From contig DF239144.1 in assembly GCA_000507305.1 (NCBI GenBank), positions 186,001 through 250,000 on the forward strand: DNA of 64,000 nucleotides, read 5' to 3'. The position numbers were made by a program, and so were the translations under genes. Within the stretch, counting starts at the first letter, position 1; the number at the start of each line of letters is the position of its first letter. This stretch comes from Breviolum minutum Mf 1.05b.01 (taxonomy: Eukaryota; Sar; Dinophyceae; Suessiales; Symbiodiniaceae). Positions 13,744 through 22,162 of the stretch are shown here, one piece after another. Under the pieces are notes generated by a model. That model saw only the letters and a program-made list of their open reading frames with translations. It was not told the origin of the DNA and made no database searches.

Positions 13744-16037
13744 GCACAAGTCGAAATGTATTGTTTTTTTAATAAAAAAAAACAGCGTACCCACATTCAT
13801 TAAACAAAACACATGGATGGCAGATGAAAAAAAGAGGGGAATTTCAGATACTTTCTCCGTCCACTCTCGAAGTTCCTTCGGTAAAAGTGACGAAAGAAAT
13901 CGTGGAAACAATGGTGGGTAGGTCTATGATTGGGTAGAAGAAAATGAAAAACAGAATTCATGTTTCCAGGGGCCAAGTTTTCCATTGAAGCATCAAAAAT
14001 TTTGGGGTAATTCAATCAGATGATTGAGATGAGTTGGCTTGAATGATTGCCATGATTCCAAAAATCAGTGGATTTTTTGATGTCCAAAAATCGATATCCA
14101 GGCAGTGGACAATCAGAGATCCGTATGAAAGAAACCGTCGTATGAGATGTTGCAAGGATTTCCGCCAGAAGGGAAGATATAGCATCAAGTGACTCAGACC
14201 TGAATGATCCCCTGAAGATCACAGAATGATTCTTTTGATACCAAATTGTTTGTTAATATCAGTCAGACGGATTTGCAAATTCTCATATCTATATAGAAGC
14301 CTGAAATTAATTGTAGACACTAAACTGAAATTCTTGAAAAACTCAGGCTCTTCCCCGTGACCATTTTAAGGGGTTTCAAGTGACCTTGTTCAGGGTTTAC
14401 GTGACCTCCATTTGGGTGATCAAAGGGTCGCTCGGAAGAAGCTGGCTAGTACATTCCGTTAGTATAAGATATTCATGTGATGTGATAGTACGTAGACATA
14501 TCAATTTGTTATATATATTATATTCTTTCTTATGCTCTCCATATGGAATCATGTCTCCCATGTAACGCAAGGTTTGGGGAAGGGTCTTCGCATGGGGACA
14601 GGGGTTGTTAAGGTACCAATAGCCAAACCTCTGACTAAGATTGATGATGATAGAACTCGCTTTCCAACCAACCATCATTTTTGAGGTGTAAACTCGCTAT
14701 TTAGTTTCGGACGGGATGGCACCCCCCCAACAAATATTCTCATGTCACAAAAAAAACGCCAAATTTTCAGAAACGAAACCTGATCAACTTTCATTTTTGT
14801 CCAATCTTAGTAGGGATACAAGCTGTATCATCTATGCCTTCCAATTCTTCCACCCAAAAAAAATGCAAAAACCCCAAGGCTTCGCAGCAAAGTCTTACAA
14901 TTTGCGACTGGCTCGGCGGGCATTGGCCGTGATGGACTTAGCAGTTTTCGTTTGGAGCCGGGCGATGGTGGTGATGGAGCCTCGGAAACGGCCTGGAGGG
15001 CCCCAACAAACGATGGGCCTTGGGAAAGTGTAGGACTCCACCTTTGGAGATGGCCATTTTTTGGTATCTATCCCAGATGCTCAATGTATGGTATATTTAC
15101 CTACATTTACCCCCCAAAACTACCCAAATGTAGGTAAATAGGCGATACATTGAGCATCTGTGTATGTTATTTCTTTGGGGTGTACATTCAACGATATATC
15201 CCATATGCTCTATGTATGGGAATAGTTTGCCATAGATTTAAGACACGTGTATTACAATGACCGCCATAATTTGAACCCGGAGATTGTTCTTGTTCCAAAG
15301 GATTATGTTTGATATGAATTTCTGAACAATTTCAACTAGGTGTTATGTTTTCCATCATGGACGACAGCCATTAAAATGGCTTTCCACCATGAAGCCGTAA
15401 CATGGAGAGTTCCCACCAAACTTGGTGTTTTATACACATCTTTTTAGAAATCAGCATAACTTACTGCCCCTAGGGATCCTTTGGTCACCGAAACTGAGGA
15501 TGGTTTCATAGAACCTAAAGGACTCTTTTTGGTGATGAAGGACACCCTAACCACACATCATTTGAGAATAAGACGACACCGATGCTTAGGGCTGTTTGTT
15601 TGGATTCGCCAACGGTGAAAAAACTTAAGGTCGACGGGCTTCAGGGAAAACCACAATCTTAACATGAGCAATGGAAAAAACACTTAGTTGTTTTTGGTAT
15701 TCAGGGTCTTATACTTCACGGTTATTTAGGGATTATAAACGATTATAAAGACCCCTATTAAACAACCAGTATAATGGAAATCAAGAGGGTTTTTTGTTGT
15801 GGCTCACATGACTCTTGTTATCGAGGGATCCAAATCACCGAAACTGAGAAAGGTTTCATGGAAGCTAAATACCTTTCGTTTCGGTCATGATTTGACGTTC
15901 GGTGATGGGATTTCCTAGGGATAGTCCGTGGTGGTGACCGGGAGGCGGACTCTCAAAGGTTGCCGCAGACTGCGGATCCGAATGGGTTGAAGGGGGCAGA
16001 CTACACCACCCGAATGTTGCAACTCCTTGGTTCCAAG
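369..16037 (+). CDS. HECT-domain E3 ubiquitin ligase, 3' part, multi-exon
   Basis: HECT ligases take ubiquitin from an E2 onto a cysteine in the C-lobe and pass it to a substrate. The pieces described below, in order along the plus strand, match the order of landmarks across a HECT domain: the GVDAGGLTRDFF entry motif, GRVFAMAI, the GGAEMEVTDENK strand, a FRQGLIDVLGG segment, LWGTT, the WFWQVLEE helix, LQFATGS and the RLP...DYTT C-lobe tail. Several junctions join in phase with GT-AG sites (467/1128, 2578/5720, 13655/14888, 15027/15919); others are unresolved. The N-terminal part must lie before the window and the final tail exon was not found. Introns are filled with inverted-repeat elements. 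The family call comes from recalled motifs and not from a database search. The catalytic Cys is not seen (see findings). Confidence 0.72.
1128..1198 (+). CDS. HECT exon B (GVDAGGLTRDFF)
   Basis: Acceptor CTCGCAG at 1121-1127; the frame continues in phase 0 from exon A. It encodes GVDAGGLTRDFFSNFASAW, a close match to the HECT consensus G-x-D-x-GG-x-x-R-E/D-F-F. The donor is either GTTCCC after 1198 or GTTGG after 1210, because the same GCG/GTT string occurs twice. Confidence 0.7.
1211..1240. repeat. (GGTT)n short tandem repeat
   Basis: About seven GGTT units directly downstream of HECT exon B, at the start of the intron. Confidence 0.9.
2331..2430. repeat. Inverted-repeat element, family B
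   Basis: About 100 bases with arms ACACCCTGGAAAATTAACATGG and its reverse complement near the right end (CCATGTTCATTTTCAGGGGTGT). Same family as copies at 11956, 48062, 37231 and 50088. Lies in a HECT intron. Confidence 0.8.
2507..2578 (+). CDS. HECT exon C (probable)
   Basis: Protein-like frame containing AEDQRVWRMTGRGSLHPG after an acceptor CCGAG, with a GT donor after 2578, phase 1. The SLHP string resembles the region after the HECT entry motif where residues like 'dGSLYP' are usual. Its phase-1 end joins in frame with exon D at 5720. The junction from exon B is not in phase as drawn, so one boundary is wrong or an exon is missing. Confidence 0.4.
2740..2928 (+). CDS. Protein-like open segment, unassigned
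   Basis: The frame is open from before 2740 to a stop at 2926 and contains CGETARGQFVEKILAQMIP. A pyrimidine-rich TTTCTCAG acceptor sits at about 2760. It lies between HECT exons C and D but matches no HECT landmark I know, so it may be chance. Confidence 0.2.
   Translation, partial: CFCCMFLSVAHCGETARGQFVEKILAQMIPASVLHIKIRSHMCLFLHGCGRLIKMIESRESF
3648..3885. repeat. Two adjacent repeats, families G and H
   Basis: 3648-3700 carries the palindromic core ACCATGGTAAATCACC also seen at 17155, 23310, 26695 and 36108. 3773-3885 has arms GGTGGATTCAAA and GGTTCAACCACCAAC around a CCCCTATTTGGGGAA centre, as in the copies at 22048 and 52303. Confidence 0.7.
4160..4260. repeat. Inverted-repeat element, family J
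   Basis: A stretch rich in GTGACC / GGTCAC words: CCCAGTGACCTGAAATGG, AAGTGACC, then AACGTGACCTCCATTTGGG. Related copies lie at 14345, 16420, 37752, 46852 and 51465. Confidence 0.55.
5101..5218. repeat. Inverted-repeat element, family A
   Basis: Left arm CCAAATTAACAGTTCGCACC and right arm GGCTTTAGCTGTTAGTCTT with an internal CATCTTCCAGTCCCATCATTT. A diverged copy of the element at 29904, inside a HECT intron. Confidence 0.75.
5720..5803 (+). CDS. HECT exon D (GRVFAMAI)
   Basis: Acceptor GCTTTTCAG; joins in phase to exon C. Encodes LRLPQKPRSQVSGRVFAMAI, matching the hydrophobic helix of the HECT N-lobe in which G-R-x-x-A/G-x-A-I/L is typical. No GT donor fits before the in-frame stop; a GA donor (ACG|GATAGT) after 5803 would. 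Confidence 0.45.
6505..6608. repeat. Inverted-repeat element, family L
   Basis: Left arm CACTCCGGTAAACTAGCATAGC and right arm GCTATGGTAGTTTACC. Left-arm relatives occur at 54185 and 29301. Confidence 0.65.
8096..8190 (+). CDS. Possible HECT exon E
   Basis: Open frame containing TPLEELGLAKMLTFSNDRVE with a GGGTGGAG donor-like site after 8190. In HECT domains a 'LTFS' string often comes shortly before the GG-x-x-V-T-x-x-N motif, which here follows in the next exon. The phases do not join with exon F as drawn, and the opposite strand is also open. Confidence 0.3.
9282..9345 (+). CDS. HECT exon F (GGGAEMEVTDENK)
   Basis: Acceptor GGCCCCTCAG at 9272-9281. Encodes FDGGGAEMEVTDENKAQ, a strong match to the HECT strand 'L-x-P-G-G-x-x-I-x-V-T-x-x-N-K'. 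The donor is not resolved; a GC donor after AATAAG would end the exon right after ENK. Confidence 0.65.
10070..10273 (+). CDS. HECT exon G
   Basis: Open frame lacking a start codon, after acceptor TTTTAAG, ending before an in-frame TAG that a GC donor (GAAC|GCTAGG) would avoid. It encodes AAFTLLVDVLQEQWLWHSL, then EWAAGWFRQGLIDVLGG. In HECT domains the segment after VTxxNK reads like 'eYV-x-L-v-v-d...aFR-x-G-F-x-x-V', so position and pattern agree. Confidence 0.5.
11083..11172. repeat. Inverted-repeat element, family C
   Basis: GGATCCATCATGTATGCTATATTTCC at the left and GTAAATGTAGGTAAAAATACCACCATACATGG at the right. One of many copies of the ATCCATGTATGGTATATTTACC family. Confidence 0.65.
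11504..11640. repeat. Inverted-repeat element, family D
   Basis: Left TGAGCAATGAAAAAATCCTGG plus GGGGATTATACTACCC, right TTTTTTTCGTTGCTCAG. Other copies at 15668, 16498, 22835, 30188 and 38379. Confidence 0.75.
11956..12060. repeat. Inverted-repeat element, family B
   Basis: Arms ACACCCTGGAAGATTAACAT and ATGTTAATCTTCCAGGATGT with the shared interior AAAATGATCTTCCAAACC. It lies about 60 bases before the acceptor of the next HECT exon. Confidence 0.85.
12118..12268 (+). CDS. HECT exon K (probable)
   Basis: A strong polypyrimidine acceptor (GG followed by a T-run, then TTTTCAG) at 12105-12117, then DLIDLWGTTALGKRELSLWK and a charged stretch with SLDDGSS. This fits the 'E-L-x-x-L-x-x-G ... L-x-x-W-K' linker that precedes the HECT FW helix. 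A GT donor after 12268 is possible; the phase to exon H is not resolved. Confidence 0.5.
12297..12373. repeat. Inverted-repeat element, family K
   Basis: Arms GGGGATAGTCATCAACCCAA and GGTGGGATGAGCATCCCC. Copies at 18443 and 53985. Confidence 0.75.
12640..12765. repeat. Inverted-repeat element, family I
   Basis: GGTTATCCAAAATAGTGGTAGCCC at the left and GGAGTAGCACTATTTTGGATAACCC at the right, forming long arms. Related to elements at 24352 and 52690. Confidence 0.8.
13597..13655 (+). CDS. HECT exon H (WFWQVLEE)
   Basis: Acceptor ATGGCAG at 13590-13596. Encodes WLRQQASWFWQVLEEDFDD, a clear match to the HECT C-lobe entry 'I-x-W-F-W-x-V-L-x-x-F'. A GTTGCC donor after 13655 leaves phase 2 and joins in frame with exon I, giving DDDKVLQFATG. 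Reading on past the donor gives a false polyglutamine tract. Confidence 0.7.
13702..13742. repeat. (CAA)n microsatellite
   Basis: About 13 CAA units. It sits within 50 bases downstream of the HECT exon H donor, so it is most simply intronic and not a polyglutamine tract. Confidence 0.95.
14345..14440. repeat. Repeat element, family J
   Basis: CCGTGACCATTTTAAGGGG, AAGTGACC and ACGTGACCTCCATTTGGG, followed by AAAGGGTCGC. Resembles the copies at 4160 and 37752. Confidence 0.55.
14888..15027 (+). CDS. HECT exon I (LQFATGS)
   Basis: Acceptor GCTTCGCAG; joins exon H in phase. Encodes KVLQFATGSAGIGRDGLSSF, matching the HECT C-lobe 'L-L-x-F-x-T-G-S-x-x-x-P-x-x-G-F', and ends near NDGPWE. A GTGTAG donor after 15027 (phase 1) joins in frame with exon J. 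A second open frame over the same bases is a shadow. Confidence 0.7.
15074..15162. repeat. Inverted-repeat element, family C
   Basis: Near-perfect arms: AGATGCTCAATGTATGGTAT with TTTACCTACATTT at the left, and AAATGTAGGTAAAT with ATACATTGAGCATCT at the right. It could form a long hairpin; about 45 bases into the intron after HECT exon I. Confidence 0.9.
15668..15808. repeat. Inverted-repeat element, family D
   Basis: Interior ATTTAGGGATTATAAACG and CCCTATTAAACAACCAGTATAATGG, ending TTGTGGCTCACATG. Same family as 11504 and 16498. Confidence 0.7.
15919..16037 (+). CDS. HECT exon J (C-lobe tail, no catalytic Cys seen)
   Basis: Acceptor TTTCCTAG; joins exon I in phase, giving PWERIVRGGDREADSQRLPQ. 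It then encodes TADPNGLKGADYTTRMLQLL and GSKA. The family pattern is 'LP-x-A-x-T-C-x-N-x-L-x-L-P-x-Y-S-S-x-x-x-L...A-I'. The LP, N, L, Y and following helix align, but the residues at the cysteine position read Ala-Asp-Pro. The end is uncertain; a GC donor (CCAAG|GCC) after 16037 is one option. The final few residues of the protein were not found. Confidence 0.5.
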
Positions 16038-16497
16038 GCCGGAGAAACACATCGACCCAAACACCCACCAAATATTTTTGGGGGGGTTCCAGATGTGAAT
16101 TTTCGGGGGTGTATTATCTTTTGTTTGTGTTCAATAGGTTTTTTTTTTAAAGGTACTATCAATGCAAATCCGATGCATTTGGATTTCAAACAAATTGCAA
16201 AGGGAGCGATTTTTGAGCTATAGGCAAAATTCAGTTTCCATGAGCACTGCAGGACATCCCAGAACTCCAAAATGAAAAAGATACTTCACCATTCCAAAAA
16301 TTAGCAAGATCAATTTTCACTTTTCACCCATAGAATTCCCTGGGCAACGAGGAAATAAACCGAAAAAACAAAAAAACAAAAACGTCGAAAGGAAAAAACC
16401 AGCAAAACCTGACCTCCAGGTGATTCTATTCGTGACCTTTAAGACTCCCCGGGTTGGAGGTCACTTAACCAACCATTGAAAAAGGGTCACTTGAGCT

Positions 16498-16654
16498 TGA
16501 GCCATGAAAAAGGGGCCCCTGGTTGGTTGGATTATATAGGGGATTATACTACAGTACCCAGTTATATAGGGATTTTAATAAACCATTGTAAGGATCCCTA
16601 TTAACCAACCAGTATAATGGAAAGTAGTAAGGGTTTTTTTCGTGGCTCACTTAA
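16498..16654. repeat. Inverted-repeat element, family D
   Basis: Starts TGAGCCATGAAAAAGGGG, contains GGGATTATACTAC and CCCAGTTATATAGGGATT, and ends GGGTTTTTTTCGTGGCTCAC. One of the best-preserved copies. Confidence 0.85.
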
Positions 16655-16659
16655 CCGTC

Positions 16660-17779
16660 CTAAAAAGGTCACCAGCAGAATTGCCTCGCTGAGGACGATT
16701 ACCAACAGCAATGACTTGTGGCAATCTTCTTCAGTTGCCCCGTACCTAGGAGTCATGAAAAAACCCGAGGGGGAAGGGAGGGATGGAAAAGACTGATGTC
16801 CCAGGAAGTTAGTAAAAGGTTAGTAAGTGGGTTATAACCTATAGTTGTAAATGGTGCATATTGGGGTTATAACCCACTCCCTAACCTTTTACTAACTTCC
16901 TGGGAATGGAAATAAAGATATACCGCTTTTTCGGCCATCCAGGGAGTTTAACATATCCCTTTTTTCTTAAGGAACTGTTTTGGGGGAAGATGATGTTCCG
17001 CACTGTCGTCTTTTTGTGGGATATGTCAGTTTTGTTGGTTACCTGGATGGCAAGACTTTTGGCTATCAATGGGTATGTATATTTGGGTTGTGGTGAGGGT
17101 AGTTCGCACCAACTTGGAACATACTTGGATTTGTTTAAGGTGTTTTTTTATTTTTACCATGGTAAATCACAACTAATTATTCACCACCATTTGGAAATAT
17201 ATTTTGGAACTTATCCAAGTATAATATCGATATACCACCCAAAAAAATACGATATATAGATACCACAAAAACATGTCCATCTTTATAGCCGTTTCGTCTA
17301 CCTTTTCCTTTCGGCCCATCATTTTTTTTGGGGGCGACTCCAGGGGCCGTTAGTTTTCGGGGCTTCGGAATCCCCGGTTGAAGCGCTGGAACTGGGAGAA
17401 TTCACGGGGGTCACATCCATCTGGTGACCTCACATGACCTGGGCCCCTAAAAGCTAGCTAAGGAAGGGCAGTTCCCCCATATTTTTAGGGAAATTTAGGT
17501 TAAGTGCATGAAATATTTTAATTCTGGTCAAATTATGGCGACCTCACACGAGTTTTCACCCCAAATGGATCCAAATGGTGGTTTAGTGAGGGAAATCCCC
17601 TTATTATTATAATTTGTCCAGATCCATGGGCCAAACTGATGGATTTTGATTTGGGAACCACCACGACCTTTTTGGAATCTTGGGTGTTGGAGATGTTGCT
17701 TCCAGATTTATGTTTGTTGTATTTGTTTCACAAATGAATTGCAGAACACTCATTTCTTGCCATGTGTTGACATGTTTCC
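16660..17779. other. Gene-poor stretch with repeats
   Basis: No convincing exon. 16810-16905 is a hairpin-like stretch in which AGGAAGTTAGTAAAAGGTTAG is answered by CTAACCTTTTACTAACTTCCT. 17133-17195 holds a family G repeat around ACCATGGTAAATCAC. A short protein-like frame (ESPVEALELGEF near 17370) could be coding but has no clear splice sites. Confidence 0.6.
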
Positions 17780-17962
17780 ATGTCTTTTGTTCATGTTTTT
17801 CCCTCCACACCGTTTTCTACCAACGAAAAAACGACCACAACAAACGACACTGGTGACACCTCCCTCGATCTGTCACGAGGCTATTCGAGTCGAGGCGTTT
17901 TAAAGCAACAACTTCAAACTGCTGTGGAATCAACGGGATCCTTTGAGATGTTGTGATCGGCT
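17780..17962 (+). CDS. Possible exon, Ser/Thr-rich, unknown function
   Basis: Open frame from an ATG near 17780 to a stop at 17960-17962. It contains FSTNEKTTTTNDTGDTSLDL and LKQQLQTAVESTG. The composition is protein-like and unlike the surrounding repeats. I recognise no family. Other frames across the same bases are also open upstream, so the start is uncertain. Confidence 0.35.
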
Positions 17963-18209
17963 GTTGGGGAGTTGGATATGAGTGGATCCTCCACCGGATT
18001 GACGAAAAAACTAAGATGACCAAACTGGGCGTCCCTGAAAAATTGTGGAAATTATAAGGGAAGGATGAAAGAAGAACGATTTTATTGTTTATGTAAAATC
18101 GTATGATATTTGCATTACGTACATTAAAATATGAAAGAAGGGGCATGTGCCTAAAAAGATTATTTGATCGGTTTTTGCAAAAGAAAAGAGCCATGCAGCT
18201 GATGAATGA

Positions 18210-18313
18210 TACTGTTGATGCAAGAATTCCTGCACCACCTGAGATGTATTGAACTCTGCAAATAGTTTGTGAACTACCTAGTGTTTGGTTTATATTTGGT
18301 GCAGGATTTCAGG
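18210..18313. repeat. Inverted-repeat element, family E
   Basis: Left ACTGTTGATGCAAGAATTCCTGCACCACCTGAGATGT and right TTGGTGCAGGATTTCAGGC. Diverged copy of the element at 45281. Confidence 0.7.
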
Positions 18314-18442
18314 CAAGACAAGTTTCGAAATGCTCATGTTTTGAGCTCATCATCTCAATTTAGTCCTCATCCAGTGGTGCGTAAAGTGTGAGTGAAACAA
18401 TGCTAGATGTGCTGGGGTGTAAACTCCCAGTGTTTTCCTATG

Positions 18443-18550
18443 CTAGGGACGGTCATCAACCTAAAATTTGGGTTTGTACACTCATTAATACTCATGATAA
18501 GAATACCCTATTGAATGTGGGATCACCATCCCCAACAAAAGCAGTGTATA
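18443..18550. repeat. Inverted-repeat element, family K
   Basis: GGGACGGTCATCAACC at the left and GTGGGATCACCATCCCC at the right. Copy of the 12297 element. Confidence 0.65.
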
Positions 18551-18559
18551 CCCTGGCAT

Positions 18560-20330
18560 AAGTATTTTTGTTAAACAGTTGGCCAGTCCGACTGATTTGG
18601 ATAAAAGAATCAAAGAGTCAAAGAGTGTAGTTGCAGATGCATCATAGAATCTATATTACGTTGCAGACTGTAGACGTTTGTATCTCCAAATTAGGAAGCA
18701 CTGAAAGCTATTTATATATGTACATGCAGTTTTACTATGAATTGACAATGGTGTTTACTGTGAAAGATTCATATTTTATGTGTAGATATACTATATACTA
18801 TTTAAATACACATATATATATAGATATGTACAGAATACATACCGATAGCATACATATGCTCGCGTCTACTGTATATGTGTGTGCGAATGCAGCATCGCAC
18901 GACGTCACAAGGACCTTAACACCAAACATTCATAGAACCTATTGGGTTCACAGTGGTGTATTGATAGCGGGATTAAGGTGGAATGTTGGATTACTGAATA
19001 TCATGAACTTCACCCATACGTTATACACAGAACATTATATACGAAATTAATATACATAATAAATAATATAACATCTACATAACTAAAAATACATATTTTA
19101 CATCTACAATATACAGTACATCATAACATGAGTTGTTTCTTGATACAAAAATGCATTCATGACACCAAATGCACTTGGCGTTTTTTCTCGGTGGATCCTT
19201 CCTTGAGATATCGGTTTTTTGCCACGCCCATTTTTCGGTCGGCAGATGTACAAAGATCCGTGAAACACAAAAAACGCCCTTGGATTTGCTTCAGGAATGA
19301 ATCATATGACATGAAGTATATATGTTTGACCTGAGTTCCCAAAAAAAACATGATTTGGTAGAAAAGATGGGTGAAATTCATTTTTTTTTGGCACTTTCTA
19401 TGTGTTTTCGTTGGCGATTTCAATCATCAAATTTAGGCGAACCGAATGTGTGTGTTTTTCCACGGAAATCTGAAGCAACTCCAAGAAGCTGCGTTTGTGC
19501 AGATCAAGTGCTGTTCCTTCCTATTTGAGACTAAGGAGTCAAGATGACATGTTGTGCATACAGTGTATTAGTAGCATTTTTGTTTGCGTATTTTTCTCGG
19601 AAAATGGTGGCACAATGTGGCCACATTCCCAAGTAATGTTCACATTGTTCACCCCAAAATACATAGAATATATTGGAGATATTTTTATGAGTGCAAAGTA
19701 TGTCTACAGATATAAATTCTAATCAACTGTGGGGGTCGCTTTTCCAGCACCACTTTATGCTTGAATTGATAGGGTGTTTCGCCTCCACTGCCACAGGTTT
19801 CTATGCACAACCTAGAAGCCCTAGATGCTATAAGATGGGTGTTTTGTCCCCTCCCAGGATGACAGTGGCCAACAGGATTTTTACATGTTCAGTAAGGGAT
19901 TCTCATAAACCACCAAATTAAAACCTTCATCAACATTGGGTCATGATGTCACATTTTGGATCGTATTTCCCCCGCACGGTGACAGCAGTGGCAAATGAAG
20001 ATTTTGGATCGAATCCCATTGAACATGTAAAGATCCTGCTGGTCACTGGCATACTGGGAGGGGACAAAACATCCAAAGCTATAAGATACAAGTTCCCAAA
20101 GGTACTCTGGATATCCATCGATTTTCGTTTTTGAGGCGAGTGTTCAATGTGCAGCCCTAAACAACCGCCCTTTTTTAATGGCCCAAGCCGTTAGTCACCA
20201 GCAGAGCGCAATATAGGGGTGTTTGCAATTGGCAAACCTGCTCGGGAATGTCAGAAATTGTTTATTAGTTTCTACATATGAGCAGCGTTTTTTTTTGAAA
20301 TGAAAGGGCTATGAAGAAAAGGGAACTATA
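18560..20330. other. Gene-poor AT-rich stretch
   Basis: Mostly AT-rich unique sequence with TATA-rich words (18700-19110). A short protein-like segment near 19460-19540 (LKQLQEAAFVQIK) has no clear splice sites. 19825-20120 contains two copies, in opposite orientation, of a segment with CCTCCCAGGATGACAGTGGCCAACAGGAT and ATCCTGCTGGTCACTGGCATACTGGGAGG, forming a long inverted pair. Confidence 0.5.
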
Positions 20331-20334
20331 AAAA

Positions 20335-20440
20335 GAGCGCGTAAGCGCAATACCTGAAAATTCTCATGGTTGCGTAAGCGGCGTAAGCACTTTGCGTATC
20401 CTTGGATGATAAATCATCGCGTAAGCAAACTTGCGTAAGC
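20335..20440. repeat. GCGTAAGC-word repeat cluster
   Basis: Six occurrences of GCGTAAGC or a close variant within about 100 bases, some as direct neighbours, ending at a single unresolved base (N at 20441). Unlike the inverted-repeat elements nearby. Confidence 0.8.
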
Positions 20441-20979
20441 NTATAGTGTATAGGGCCTACACAACCAAAAAAAACACAGCTCATATAGCTTTGGTGGACT
20501 TCCATGCTCTACACACGCTTTTGCCACTATGTCATATACCTTTGGTCAAAGTACGATGTGATGTCACAAACCACCCACAAAAAGTCTTTATATAAGTGAT
20601 TCAGGGCGATCTCAATCTGAAGCTGATGAAATGATTTGATAGTAGTCTGTGCAAATTATAGCGACCTGAGCCGAGGTCACCCCAAATGGTGGTGATTGTA
20701 AGGGAATCCCCCCAAAATGTCCTTAATTCAGGTTCAGGAATTATGGTAATTTGCGTAATTATATTTGCTTATAGTTTTGAGCATGTAAATCACTTCATCA
20801 TGATATTGAAGAATTACCCACCAACATGTCCCCTAGAAATATCGTTGAAAGACTCGGTTCCTTTTGAGATGGTCCCTGTTCGAGGGAGATTCGTTAATTT
20901 TAGGGGGAGGTACATCACTTGAATCTTTCACATGCAACAAGATCCAAAAAGGCACTTGAAGCTGGCGGTGCTAAGAAAT

Positions 20980-21101
20980 ACGGTTGATGGTTCAGAAATC
21001 CTACACCAGTTGATAGGTAGTTCATCCCATCATTTACAAGGGTTTATACATATTTTATACATCCCAGGTGGTTGTTTCGGATTTCTGAACCATCAACAGT
21101 A
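20980..21101. repeat. Inverted-repeat element, family E
   Basis: Left GATGGTTCAGAAATCCTACACCAGTTGATAGG, right GGTTGTTTCGGATTTCTGAACCATCAACAGTAT, with the shared interior ACATCCCAGGTGGTT. Confidence 0.8.
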
Positions 21102-21502
21102 TCTAGCTTCTGATTGCATGCGATGGTTGTTTCAATTATCAACTCCAAGGATCAACCCTCTCTGACACTAGTAGAGCTCCTGAAGATCAAGGGTTTGAAG
21201 ATCAATTTCCTTTTGGAAGCTTTTGGGAGTGTAGTTCAAGGTTGCAGATTTGTCCCTTATACAATTTCGGAAACAAAACCACAGATGGTACCAAGCTGGA
21301 TCTAAATATTGGTGAAACCAGGGTTTGGCGACTTGATTCAGGGCCAAATCTACAACCCTGTTAGTTATGTCCTAAGACTTTGGGGGTTTTCTTCCTATCT
21401 TTCGTCCTAGGGATTCAGATGTTTCGATCCTTCTGTAGCTACGATCACAAACCGAGAGGTTTTGGTCTGGAGGAATCGGAAGACCGCAATGAAAAAATCC
21501 CA

Positions 21503-21590
21503 GATGCGCCGAATGGGACTGGAATATTTACCTACATTTTACCATAAGTTGAAGCCAAATGTAGGTAAATAGTCCATACATGGAACATCT
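21503..21590. repeat. Inverted-repeat element, family C
   Basis: TATTTACCTACATTT and AAATGTAGGTAAATA arms with an outer GATGCGCCGAATGGGACTGG left end, shared with the copy at 38876. Confidence 0.8.
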
Positions 21591-21942
21591 CTCTTGAAAT
21601 TTCTATGGGTTTCCCTTGAAGTTGTTTCCTTCTCTTGAGGAAATTCATTCCGATGACAATATCAGGAAAACCCTATGGATCCAGAGTCCAACCTTCATCA
21701 ATTTCATCAATTTGCCATGATAGTTGATCTGTTTAAACTACATTATTTCGCTAAGATCTTCATTCACACCCACAGCATCCTATAGCTATATGGGTGTTTC
21801 CGAAAATAGTGGTACCCCCAAATCATCAATTTTAAAAAGGTTTTCCATTATAAACCATATGACTGCCAGGGTACCAGTTTTTTACAAAAAAACACCATTT
21901 TTTCCTATCCAAAACGCACTGTTCTTTTTGTGGCCATCGCAG

Positions 21943-22020
21943 GTGGGCCCTGCGCCTGATGCATGGTACAAGCGGAAAGCACGGTTGGGGACTTCCCAGC
22001 AGGGAGAGTCGTGGGGTTTC
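21943..22020 (+). CDS. Possible exon, unknown function
   Basis: Follows the acceptor GGCCATCGCAG and encodes GPAPDAWYKRKARLGTSQQG up to a stop at 22021. The bases are richer in G and C than the flanks. No family recognised; the upstream part of the same open frame lies in a family I repeat and is not coding. Confidence 0.35.
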
Positions 22021-22047
22021 TGAAATTCCGCCAGAAAACATTGACTA

Positions 22048-22162
22048 GGTCACTAGGTGGTGGTTTCAAAGATGTTTTATTTTAACCCCTACCTGGGGAA
22101 ATGATCCAAGGTGCCTAATGTTTTAATTTTTTGAAATGGGTTGAAACCACCAACTGGCTGAC
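22048..22162. repeat. Inverted-repeat element, family H
   Basis: Left TAGGTGGTGGTTTCAAA, centre CCTGGGGAAATGATCC, right GGGTTGAAACCACCAACTGG. Copies at 3773 and 52303. Confidence 0.85.

Noticed and set aside
13474..13803. Polyglutamine protein
   Set aside because: Only HECT exon H within it is supported; the CAA tract lies beyond the donor.
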